DNA of 24,877 bases from Treponema sp. UBA3662. GTDB taxonomy: Bacteria; Spirochaetota; Spirochaetia; Treponematales; Treponemataceae. Each line of letters starts with the position of its first letter. Within the stretch, counting starts at the first letter, position 1. A program made the position numbers and the translations under genes. Where the stretch lies: NCBI GenBank assembly GCA_002373205.1, contig DFJV01000039.1, positions 1 to 24,877 on the forward strand. Reading direction: 5' to 3'. The notes below the pieces were generated by a model that did no database searches, was not told where the DNA came from, and saw nothing but the letters and a program-made list of their open reading frames with translations. This document shows positions 1 through 7,151 of this stretch, piece by piece.

Positions 1-1331
1 AACCAGATGTAGCCGTCTTCATCGTAGTAGGCAAGATCTCCCGTATTGTAGACGCTGCCACCCAAGGCCTCTTTGGTAAGCGGCTCGTTCTTGTAGTAGC
101 AGCCAAAAAGTCCAAGAGGCTTTCCCTTGTCCAGATGGATTATCATGTTGCCGGTAACGTTTGGCGGACAGTGCTTGCCGTTTTCGTCCACAATCTCAAG
201 GTCAAATCCGGGGGCAGCCTTACCCATTGAACCTGGCTTTACCTTCATGCCGGGGAAGGTTCCTGCCACAAGGGTTGTTTCCGTCTGACCGTAACCTTCC
301 CTCATCTCGTGGCCTGTTTTTTCAAGGAATTTCTTAAAGACTTCATCGTTAAGAGCCTCTCCTGCCGTAACAAAATAAGTGAGGTTTGAAAGGTCGTACT
401 TGGACAAATCCTGCCTTATAAGAAAGCGGTATGCAGAAGGCGGTGCGCAAAGGGTTGTAACCTTGTACTTTGCAATCTTGGAAAAGAAGAGGTTTGGAGT
501 AAAGCCCAGAAGGTCATAAACAAAGACCGAAGAACCGGAAATCCACTGGCCGTAGAGCTTTCCCCAGACAGCCTTTCCCCAACCTGTTTCCGCAACGCTG
601 CAGTGAAGGCCTCCGTCTATAACGCGCTGCCAATACTTTGCAGTAATGATGTGTCCAAGCGGATACAAAAAGTTGTGGGCAACCATCTTTGGGTAGCCGG
701 AAGTTCCGCTCGTAAAGTAAATGAGCATGGGGTCTTCGTTGCAGGTGGCAGCATCCCCTGTAGGGCGGTCAAATTCCGCAGACTGCTTTTCAAGTTCTGC
801 ATGAAAATCCACCCAGCCTTCCCTTGGGCCAGAAACAGTAACCAGTTTTTCTACGGTCGGAGACTCAGGCAGGGCAGCCTCCACCTCTTCTTCTATCTGC
901 TTATTGTCCAGGGCAACAATCATCTTTATGTCTGCGGCGTTGTTGCGGTAAACAATGTCGTGCTTTAAAAGCTGGGTCGTAGCAGGAATTACAATTGCGC
1001 CAATCCTGTGCAGGGCTGGAACAATCCACCAGAATTCGTAGCGGCGGCGAAGAAAAAGCATTACCCTGTCGCCTTTCTTAATTCCCTGCTGAACAAAAAA
1101 GTTGGCGGTTTTCTTTGACATGTCGGAAATGTCCTTAAAGGAAAAAAATTTTTCCCCACCCTCGTCGTCGCACCATACCATGGCCTGCTTGTTAGGCTCT
1201 TCCTTGGCATAAACATCTATTACATCATAAGAAAAGTTAAAGTTTGCGGGTATTTTTAGCGAAAAATTCTTTTTTACTTCATCGTAGTCTGCGTCAAGAT
1301 TGCAGTCCGTAAATCTTCCCAATAAATTCAT
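1..1331 (-). CDS. AMP-forming acyl-/acetyl-CoA synthetase, partial (C-terminus outside window)
   Basis: Adenylate-forming enzyme expected to activate a carboxylic acid with ATP and CoA in the cytoplasm. The 443 codons inside the window cover the large N-terminal AMP-binding domain. The phosphate-binding motif TSGTSGYPK is near residues 208-215, the GYGQTETT motif at 347-353 and the TGDLA motif at 430-434. Family members are usually about 550 residues, so roughly 110 residues, including the small C-terminal domain with the conserved lysine, lie off the left edge. The ATG at 1329-1331 is preceded by a good AGGAGG site (about 1338-1342). The overall look (PGSMGKAAPG, NEPLTKEAL) suggests the medium-chain acyl-CoA synthetase/ACSM branch rather than classical Acs, but the substrate cannot be read from the sequence. 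It is transcribed divergently from the pentose operon. Confidence 0.9.
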   Translation of the reverse strand, partial: MNLLGRFTDCNLDADYDEVKKNFSLKIPANFNFSYDVIDVYAKEEPNKQAMVWCDDEGGEKFFSFKDISDMSKKTANFFVQQGIKKGDRVMLFLRRRYEFWWIVPALHRIGAIVIPATTQLLKHDIVYRNNAADIKMIVALDNKQIEEEVEAALPESPTVEKLVTVSGPREGWVDFHAELEKQSAEFDRPTGDAATCNEDPMLIYFTSGTSGYPKMVAHNFLYPLGHIITAKYWQRVIDGGLHCSVAETGWGKAVWGKLYGQWISGSSVFVYDLLGFTPNLFFSKIAKYKVTTLCAPPSAYRFLIRQDLSKYDLSNLTYFVTAGEALNDEVFKKFLEKTGHEMREGYGQTETTLVAGTFPGMKVKPGSMGKAAPGFDLEIVDENGKHCPPNVTGNMIIHLDKGKPLGLFGCYYKNEPLTKEALGGSVYNTGDLAYYDEDGYIW

Positions 1332-1403
1332 CTATATCCTCCAAAGCCCCAAGTAGAAAGGCAGCAAAGAAAATTCAATATTACAGGGGCCAAAAATCAC
1401 CCT

Positions 1404-1432
1404 ATTATTGACACTTTTGTCCAAAATGTCAA
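1404..1432 (-). promoter_or_regulatory. Sigma-70-like promoter with overlapping palindromic operator candidate
   Basis: On the minus strand a perfect -35 TTGACA (1427-1432) is followed after 17 bp by AATAAT (1404-1409), placing the start near 1397 and giving a leader of about 66 nt before the acyl-CoA synthetase ATG. The segment 1408-1432 is a near-perfect palindrome: TTGACA at one end, TGTCAA at the other, and TTTTG/CAAAA inside with one extra base. It covers the -35 and spacer, the position of a repressor operator. The cognate regulator is not in the window. Confidence 0.65.
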
Positions 1433-1528
1433 GATAAAACTTATTTCTTGAAAGGCATTCTTTTGGACGGTAATCTTTAGGACGAAGTCCTACTTGCTCT
1501 ACCAGATTATTTTTTATCTAATCCGACA

Positions 1529-1735
1529 TCTTGCCATTTTTTACTAGGCTAACAAGGAGCGCCAAGGAGGGCGCGTCGTGTGTTTGCAGAAGGACATGCG
1601 CATTTTTGCAGAAAATGCGATAGTAAAAAATGGCAAGGAGGCCATTTTTTACGGGCTTTCCGGGGTTCCGCTTTCGCTCCATTCCTGCGGAACGGCTGCG
1701 CCGCCCCTCCAATCCCGCGTAAGTCACCTAAAAAA
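1529..1735 (+). repeat. Three-armed hairpin repeat, copy A (C-ANGGAN-G loops)
   Basis: Arm 1 (1530-1546, core TTGCCATTTTTTACTA) is the exact reverse complement of arm 2 (1621-1637). Arm 2 (1623-1634) can instead pair over 12 bp with arm 3 (1641-1652), exposing the hexaloop AAGGAG (1635-1640). Between arms 1 and 2 sit a 5-bp hairpin GCGCC-AAGGAG-GGCGC (1559-1574) and an 8-bp hairpin (1599-1606/1612-1619). After arm 3 comes a GC-rich tail that starts with GGGCTTTCC and ends with CCTCCAATCCCGCGTAAG (to about 1724). The same order of parts occurs at 19178-19405. No convincing gene lies in it. Confidence 0.75.
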
Positions 1736-1910
1736 ATCCCTCCTTGGATTTTTTTGCACAAAACATATCACTGTACGTTCTCACAGATTGCCGTGTCAAG
1801 CACGGCAATGACACTTTATTCTTTCTTGCCGAGTAATGTCGAGCCATAGATGGCGGGTTAGCAACATGCAGAAGACCGGGTCTTCTGCAATCCTAAAAAA
1901 ATCCAAGGAG
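1727..1910. repeat. Second alternative-pairing repeat unit with AAGGAG loop
   Basis: The segment 1730-1755 is a 10-bp hairpin whose minus-strand loop reads C-AAGGAG-G. Its right arm plus loop (1740-1755, CTCCTTGGATTTTTTT) is also the exact reverse complement of 1895-1910 (AAAAAAATCCAAGGAG), 140 bp away. Two exclusive pairings are therefore possible, as in copy A. The 12-13 bp block CCTAAAAAAATCC occurs as a direct repeat at 1727-1739 and 1892-1904. The right-hand AAGGAG (1905-1910) is followed only by a T-run, so its own hairpin looks eroded. Confidence 0.6.
1782..1815 (+). repeat. Short palindromic repeat (ATTGCCG...CGGCAATGACAC type)
   Basis: A 9-bp perfect stem (1787-1795/1801-1809) encloses loop TCAAG and is followed by GACACT. 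The same pattern occurs on the minus strand at 24371-24403 with loop TTGAG and a changed but still pairing stem. Similar short palindromes are common as dispersed repeats in many bacterial genomes. No function is evident. Confidence 0.6.
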
Positions 1911-2025
1911 TTTTTATCGTACTTGCCAAATAGTAAAAAGCGCAAGGATGCGCGGCTTAGTGGCTTGGAGAACTGCATAGCAGTTCTCCAATACCCGAGA
2001 AAATCCACGGAGGGATTTTCTCGGG
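1867..2025 (+). repeat. Cluster of perfect hairpins, two with C-ANGGAN-G hexaloops
   Basis: Four hairpins follow one another. The first (1867-1876/1880-1889) is a 10-bp stem with a 3-nt loop. The second (1940-1943/1950-1953) is GCGC closing loop AAGGAT. The third (1965-1976/1980-1991) is a 12-bp stem with loop ATA. The fourth (1994-2006/2013-2025) is a 13-bp perfect stem closing loop ACGGAG. The rest of the gap to 2200 is GC-rich, low-complexity palindromic sequence (for example GCGAAGCG repeats around 2046-2068). I see no gene between 1332 and 2276. Confidence 0.65.
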
Positions 2026-2233
2026 TCATACGCCGCCGTGGAGGGGCGCGAAGCGTTGACGCGAAGCGGCAATGACCGTTAGGGAACCCCGGAAGGGCGG
2101 TGGCGCAGAGGCATGGGCGGTCGAGTTAGCCATAAAATATGGTCGTAGAACATACAAAAGTACCGTCCAGAAAAGCACAAAAAAGTCCAAAATTGCATAT
2201 TTTTTTTGCTAAATTTGCGTTTTCGGTTTACAA

Positions 2234-2267
2234 TATAATATAGAAGAGAATTTATAACACAGGAGAT
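2234..2267 (+). promoter_or_regulatory. Probable promoter -10 and ribosome-binding site of the pentose operon
   Basis: A perfect TATAAT (2234-2239) lies 37 bp before the kinase ATG, inside an AT-rich tract, and an AGGAG site (about 2261-2265) precedes the start codon. No good -35 stands at 17 bp, which would fit an activator-dependent promoter. The sequence AAAATTGCAT (2189-2198), 35 bp upstream of the -10, recurs upstream of the transporter operon on the other strand. Confidence 0.5.
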
Positions 2268-2276
2268 TTTCATAAC

Positions 2277-3875
2277 ATGAACGATGAAATCAAAGAGTTT
2301 ATTTTGGGCGGAAATGCCTGCCTGGGGCTTGAATTTGGTTCTACCAGAATTAAGGCTGTTTTGATTGACGGACAGAAGAAACCGATTGCATCCGGGGCTT
2401 TTGACTGGGAAAATTCGCTGGACAATGGAATCTGGACCTATTCACTAGACGAGATTCACAAGGGGCTTTCCACCTGTTATGCCAACCTAAAAAAAGACGT
2501 TAACGAAAAATACGGCGTAAAGCTTACAAAACTAAAGGCCATGGGTATTAGCGCAATGATGCACGGCTACCTTGCCTTTGACAAAAACGACAATCTTCTT
2601 GTGCCCTTTAGGACATGGCGCAACACTATTACGGGAGAGGCTTCACAAAAGCTTTCAGACCTTTTTAACTACCCAATTCCTGAACGCTGGAGCATTTCCC
2701 ACCTCTACCAGGCTATGCTTAACAAAGAGGCGCATGTAAAAGACGTGGCTTTCTTTACCACTCTTGCGGGCTACGTTCACTGGAAGCTTACCGGCCAGAA
2801 GGTTCTTGGCATTGGAGACGCTTCCGGCATGTTCCCTGTAGACATGCAGACAAAGAACTACAGCGCAAAGATGCTTTCTGCTTTTGACAATCTTATAAAG
2901 CCATACGGTTTTAGCTACAAGCTGGAAGACATTCTTCCAAAGATTCTTGTTGCGGGCAAGGCTGCTGGAACTTTAACGGCAGAAGGGGCTAAGCTTTTGG
3001 ATAAGGACGGCGACCTTGAAGCAGGCTTTACTTTTGCCCCACCGGAAGGGGACGCTGGAACTGGTATGGTTGCAACAAATTCCGTAAGATCCCGCACAGG
3101 AAATGTTTCTGCAGGAACATCAGTATTTGCAATGGTTGTTCTGGAAAAGGAGCTTTCTGCGGCCTACAACGGAAAGATTGACCTTGTTACAACTCCGTCC
3201 GGTGAACTTACCGCTATGGCACATGCAAACAACTGTACCGGCGAATACGACAAATGGATTAAGCTTTTTGGTGAGGCAATAAGCGCCTGCGGTTTTTCCG
3301 TGGACAAGGGAAAGCTTTATGACAGCCTTTTGGGTGCCGCCCTTAAGGGAGACAAGGACTGCGGTGGCTGTATTCCATACAACTACATTTCTGGAGAGTC
3401 AATGACGGGGCTTTCCGAAGGTCGTCCGCTTTTTGTACGCACGCAAAAGAACAACTTTAACCTTGCAAACTTTATGAGGGCACAGCTTTTTACATCCCTT
3501 GGCGCTCTCCGTACAGGAATGAACATCCTCTTTGACAAAGAGAACGTTAAGATAGACAGGCTTACGGGGCATGGCGGCTTCTTTAAGACACAGGAAGCAG
3601 GTCTTACAGCCATGTCCTCTGCAATGCACACGCCCATTTCCCTAATGGAAACTGCCGGTGAAGGTGGTCCTTGGGGCATGGCACTTCTTGCTGCATACGC
3701 TGTTGACACGGAAAACCTTCCCCTTGCAGACTGGCTGGACAAGAAGGTCTTTGCAAACAGCAAGTGCAAGACATTCGAAGCTTCCAAGGAAGACATTGAA
3801 GGCTTTAACAAGTTCTTTGAAAACTACACAAAGGGTCTTGCTATAGAAAAGTGTGCAACAGAAAGCATTGAATAG
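2277..3875 (+). CDS. FGGY-family sugar kinase, probable ribulo-/xylulokinase of the pentose operon
   Basis: ATP-dependent cytoplasmic sugar kinase of 532 residues, with both FGGY/actin-like halves complete. The first phosphate-binding loop is GLEFGSTRIKAV (about residues 17-28; Glu replaces the usual Asp). A Met-His-Gly (95-97) sits at the xylulokinase-like sugar site, the probable catalytic Asp is in PEGDAGTG (D259), and a second nucleotide loop NVSAGTSVF lies near 276-284. The C-terminal GHGGFF...AGEGGPWGMALLAAY region is the FGGY nucleotide-binding half. The length lies between E. coli XylB (484) and AraB (566). Because araD follows 11 bp later, L-ribulokinase activity is the most economical inference; xylulokinase remains possible. 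First gene of a five-gene operon. Confidence 0.85.
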   Translation: MNDEIKEFILGGNACLGLEFGSTRIKAVLIDGQKKPIASGAFDWENSLDNGIWTYSLDEIHKGLSTCYANLKKDVNEKYGVKLTKLKAMGISAMMHGYLAFDKNDNLLVPFRTWRNTITGEASQKLSDLFNYPIPERWSISHLYQAMLNKEAHVKDVAFFTTLAGYVHWKLTGQKVLGIGDASGMFPVDMQTKNYSAKMLSAFDNLIKPYGFSYKLEDILPKILVAGKAAGTLTAEGAKLLDKDGDLEAGFTFAPPEGDAGTGMVATNSVRSRTGNVSAGTSVFAMVVLEKELSAAYNGKIDLVTTPSGELTAMAHANNCTGEYDKWIKLFGEAISACGFSVDKGKLYDSLLGAALKGDKDCGGCIPYNYISGESMTGLSEGRPLFVRTQKNNFNLANFMRAQLFTSLGALRTGMNILFDKENVKIDRLTGHGGFFKTQEAGLTAMSSAMHTPISLMETAGEGGPWGMALLAAYAVDTENLPLADWLDKKVFANSKCKTFEASKEDIEGFNKFFENYTKGLAIEKCATESIE

Positions 3876-3886
3876 GCGGTGGCAAA

Positions 3887-4636
3887 ATGGGTTCAATTTA
3901 TCAGACATTAAAAGAAGAGGCTTTTGAGGCCAACATGCAGATTCCAAAGAGGGGTCTTGCAATCTACACATGGGGCAACGTTTCCGCTTTTGACAAGGCA
4001 AAGGGCGTTTTTGCAATCAAGCCGTCCGGGGTTCCCTACGATACAATGACAGTTGAAGACATTGTTGTTGTAGACCTTGAGCTTAACAAGGTGGAAGGAA
4101 AGCTGAATCCTTCTTCCGACACGCCAACACACGCGGAACTTTACAAAAACTTTGCAGACATAGGGGGAGTTACCCACACCCACTCTCCTTACGCAACGTC
4201 TTGGGCACAGGCATGCAAGGGTATTCCGCTTTTGGGAACCACGCATGCAGACCACAGCGCAAATGCAGTCGTATGCACTCCGATGATTCAAAAGGATGCG
4301 GTTGAAAGGGCCTACGAAAAAGAAACAGGTGTTCTAATCGTAAACACTTTCTTGTACCCGGAAAAAGTTGGGGCAACTTCTTACGACGGAAGCCCGCTAA
4401 AGCCACTTGTTCCTGCAGAAAATCCAATGGTGCTGGTTGCAGGCCACGGTCCTTTTACTTGGGGAAGCAATGCAGACAAGTCTGTTTACAATGCGGCCGT
4501 TCTTGAAGAAATTGCAAGGATGGCTTGGGTTACCATGACGGTAAATCCTGCATGGAAGCCGCTCCCCGATTATGTGGTGGACAAGCACTACCAAAGAAAG
4601 CACGGAAAGAACGCATACTACGGACAGGCAAAGTAG
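3887..4636 (+). CDS. araD: L-ribulose-5-phosphate 4-epimerase
   Basis: Class II aldolase/epimerase family enzyme of 249 residues that converts L-ribulose-5-phosphate to D-xylulose-5-phosphate in the cytoplasm. It aligns by eye along its whole length with E. coli AraD (231 residues): TWGNVSA, FAIKPSGV, SSDTPTH, THTHS, GTTHAD, GHGPF.WG and the C-terminal KHGKNAYYGQ. The metal ligands correspond to H97, H99 and H187, with D78 at the fourth position. The proposed catalytic residues are D122 and Y245. A short insertion near 155-175 accounts for the extra length. The start lies 11 bp after the kinase stop with a GGTGG site, and the same stop/SD arrangement recurs before the next gene. No isomerase gene is nearby. 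Confidence 0.93.
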   Translation: MGSIYQTLKEEAFEANMQIPKRGLAIYTWGNVSAFDKAKGVFAIKPSGVPYDTMTVEDIVVVDLELNKVEGKLNPSSDTPTHAELYKNFADIGGVTHTHSPYATSWAQACKGIPLLGTTHADHSANAVVCTPMIQKDAVERAYEKETGVLIVNTFLYPEKVGATSYDGSPLKPLVPAENPMVLVAGHGPFTWGSNADKSVYNAAVLEEIARMAWVTMTVNPAWKPLPDYVVDKHYQRKHGKNAYYGQAK

Positions 4637-4644
4637 GTGGCAGA

Positions 4645-5673
4645 ATGAAGAATCGCTTTAATCTGACGGCAGCTGTTTTTCTAATGGCCTTTGCAAGTTT
4701 TACGGTTTGCACAACACTTTTGGGCTGCAAAAAAAAGGATTCCCCCGGCGACGAAAGCAAATCAGAGAAGAGCATAATCATGGGCTTTTCCCAGATTGGC
4801 GCGGAAAGCGAATGGAGGACATGCAACACCCAAAGCATAATGCAGGCGGCGCAAGAGGCAGGCATTCAGGTAATCTATTCCAATGCCGAGCAAAAACAGG
4901 AAAATCAGATTAAGGCGATCCGTTCTTTTATTGTTTACCAGGTTGACGTAATTGTTTTTTGCCCAATCGTGCAGGACGGCTGGGACAACGTTCTTTTGGA
5001 AGCAAAGGAAGCAAACATTCCGGTTATCATTGTAGACAGAAAGATAAGGACAAAGGACAACTCTCTCTATGCGGGCTACATTGGAACAGACAGCATCAAG
5101 GAAGGTCACAATGCAGGCCGCTTTCTGGTAAACAAATTCAAGGACTCTAAAGAAAGCGTAAACATCATGGAGCTTTACGGCACGGTAGGTTCTTCTGTTT
5201 CCGAGGGGCGCAACAAGGGCTTCCACGAGATAATAGATTCAGACCCAAAATTTTCCGTGGTATACACAGAGTCCGGTGACTTCTTGCGTTCACGCGGAAA
5301 AGAAATTGCAGAAAACCTCTGTGCATCCGCCCCAGGAAAAGGCCTTGTTGTAAATGGAAAAAAAATCAATGCAATATTTTCCCACAACGACCAGATGACG
5401 CTTGGCTTCTTGAGCGTACTTGATGAATACAATATTCAAAGCGGAAAAGACATTGTAATAATAACGATAGACGCAGAGCAGGCCGCAATCGACGAGCTTT
5501 TAAGGGGAAAAATCAACTGCGTAATAGAATGCAACCCCAAGATGGGCGACCAGGTAATTAGCTTTGTAAAGACGCTGGCAAGCAACAGGCCAATTCCGGC
5601 TGTAACCTATGTTCCAGAAACAGTTTTTGCAGAGGGCAACCTTCCTGAGCAGATTGAAAGCCGTGGCTACTGA
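4645..5673 (+). CDS. Periplasmic sugar-binding lipoprotein (YtfQ-like), probably a sensor partner of the downstream kinase
   Basis: Periplasmic binding protein of the LacI-like type I fold, 342 residues. The start at 4645 gives a hydrophobic leader ending in a lipobox-like LLGC (Cys about residue 28), so it should be a lipoprotein. The mature part begins MGFSQIGAESEWRTCNTQS and continues QKQENQIKAIRSFI, which closely resembles E. coli YtfQ, the galactofuranose-binding protein. A DGWDNVLLEAKEANIPV..VDR segment forms part of the ligand cleft. The gene is 8 bp after araD and 41 bp before the histidine kinase. This resembles XylFII-LytS-YesN systems, where a binding protein without its own transporter delivers the sugar signal to the kinase. 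It could also feed the YtfRT/YjfF transporter across the convergent junction. Confidence 0.88.
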   Translation: MKNRFNLTAAVFLMAFASFTVCTTLLGCKKKDSPGDESKSEKSIIMGFSQIGAESEWRTCNTQSIMQAAQEAGIQVIYSNAEQKQENQIKAIRSFIVYQVDVIVFCPIVQDGWDNVLLEAKEANIPVIIVDRKIRTKDNSLYAGYIGTDSIKEGHNAGRFLVNKFKDSKESVNIMELYGTVGSSVSEGRNKGFHEIIDSDPKFSVVYTESGDFLRSRGKEIAENLCASAPGKGLVVNGKKINAIFSHNDQMTLGFLSVLDEYNIQSGKDIVIITIDAEQAAIDELLRGKINCVIECNPKMGDQVISFVKTLASNRPIPAVTYVPETVFAEGNLPEQIESRGY

Positions 5674-5714
5674 TTTACTGATTGGGCTACAGATTCAAAA
5701 GGCAAAGAAAAAAA

Positions 5715-7151
5715 ATGAAGCGCAAAAAAGAAAAAATAAAAAGCATACAAAAGACCCTCTGGTTTTTCTACATCCTCATACTTACGCTGATGATTATTCC
5801 GGCAGTCTGCTCAATGGCAATCACCCAGCACCACACAAACCAGTACAACCAGATAATCAAAAATGTTAGCAGGGCAAACACAATAAACCAGATTATAAAA
5901 CAGGACATATCCAGTGAAATATGGGAAATCGTGGCCGGGAAAAAATCCTTTGCAGAAGGAAGGCAGTACGAGATTCTTTTGGCCATAGAAAACGGCATTA
6001 GCGACATGCTCACAACAACAGACCTAAAGGACAACAAGCAAAAGCTTGAAGTTGCAAACAGGGCAGAAAAGACGCTAAAAAAATACATAGACCTTTTGGG
6101 AAACCAGATAAAAAGCAACACGCCTGTTTCCGTTCAGGAAGAAACGCTGGAAGAAATAAGAGGCTGCTGCTCCCTTATGGACGACATCTTTGCAGACTTT
6201 ATAGTTGCAGAAATAGAGACGCTTTCCAAAACAAACGACAGCATCTTACATTCATCCATACTTTTGCTGATAATACAAATTCTAATCGTAATCTTCGTAG
6301 TCTTTTTGGCATTCTTTTCCATGTCCACTATTTCCGAAAGCATACGAAACCCCATTCACAGCATGGAAGTTCTTTCCACAAAAATTGCAAGCGGAGACCT
6401 TGATTCCCGCATAGAGCGCCCCAACGTAAAAGAGCTGGACAATCTTTCGGACAACCTTAACAGCATGGCTGGAAAAATTAAGGGGCTTATAGAGGCAAAC
6501 ATCCGTGAGCAAAAAAATTTGCAGAAGGAAGAAATGAAGACTTTGCAGGCGCAGATTACGCCCCACTTCCTCTACAACACCTTTGACACAATCATCTGGC
6601 TTGCTGAATCCGGCCAGACTGAGCAGGTTGTGGAAATTACAAAAGCCTTCTCCAACTTTTTCCGCATATCGCTAAGCAAGGGCCACGACTGGATTCCCAT
6701 TGAGCAGGAATTTGAGCATGTAAAAAGCTACCTTACGGTTCAGAAAATCCGCTACAGGGACATACTCAACTATTCAATAGACTTTGACGAAAGGCTTTCC
6801 GGAACAATGGTGCTAAAGCTAACGCTGCAGCCTTTGGTGGAAAACGCAATCTACCACGGAATAAAAAACAAGCGCGGCAGGGGCAACCTAAAAGTTTCTG
6901 CAAAAATAGAAGGAAGCGACATTGTTTTTTCCGTGGAAGACAACGGCAAGGGCTTTACGGACCAACGTCTAGAACAGGTTAAGGCAGAACTAAAGGCAGA
7001 AAAGCAGCCGGATGACCTTAAGGTTGTTTATGGCCTTTACAATGTTAACAAAAGATTGAATCTGTATTACGATAAGAGCGTTAACCTAGAAATTAAAAGC
7101 GAGCTAGACAAGGGAACGGTTGTTTCCTTTAAGATTCCATGGAGTAAGTAG
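5715..7151 (+). CDS. LytS/YesM-type sensor histidine kinase
   Basis: Membrane histidine kinase of 478 residues. The order is TM1 (about 14-33), an extracytoplasmic helical region of about 145 residues, TM2 (about 178-202), HAMP (about 203-255), His_kinase domain with ITPHFLYNTFDTIIW (phospho-His about 284), and an ATPase domain with N-box LQPLVENAIYHGI and G-box VEDNGKGF. A coiled linker precedes the His motif. The start at 5715 gives a Lys-rich cytoplasmic N-terminus; an in-frame TTG at 5682 is the alternative, and neither has a good ribosome-binding site. The sensor region has no recognisable ligand domain, which fits signalling through the adjacent binding protein. The stop codon abuts the regulator start, so the two are co-translated. 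Confidence 0.92.
   Translation: MKRKKEKIKSIQKTLWFFYILILTLMIIPAVCSMAITQHHTNQYNQIIKNVSRANTINQIIKQDISSEIWEIVAGKKSFAEGRQYEILLAIENGISDMLTTTDLKDNKQKLEVANRAEKTLKKYIDLLGNQIKSNTPVSVQEETLEEIRGCCSLMDDIFADFIVAEIETLSKTNDSILHSSILLLIIQILIVIFVVFLAFFSMSTISESIRNPIHSMEVLSTKIASGDLDSRIERPNVKELDNLSDNLNSMAGKIKGLIEANIREQKNLQKEEMKTLQAQITPHFLYNTFDTIIWLAESGQTEQVVEITKAFSNFFRISLSKGHDWIPIEQEFEHVKSYLTVQKIRYRDILNYSIDFDERLSGTMVLKLTLQPLVENAIYHGIKNKRGRGNLKVSAKIEGSDIVFSVEDNGKGFTDQRLEQVKAELKAEKQPDDLKVVYGLYNVNKRLNLYYDKSVNLEIKSELDKGTVVSFKIPWSK

Noticed and set aside
1518..2075. Several open frames of 60-90 codons on both strands in the hairpin-rich gap
   Set aside because: They run through palindromes, overlap each other on both strands, lack ribosome-binding sites and have no recognisable protein features.
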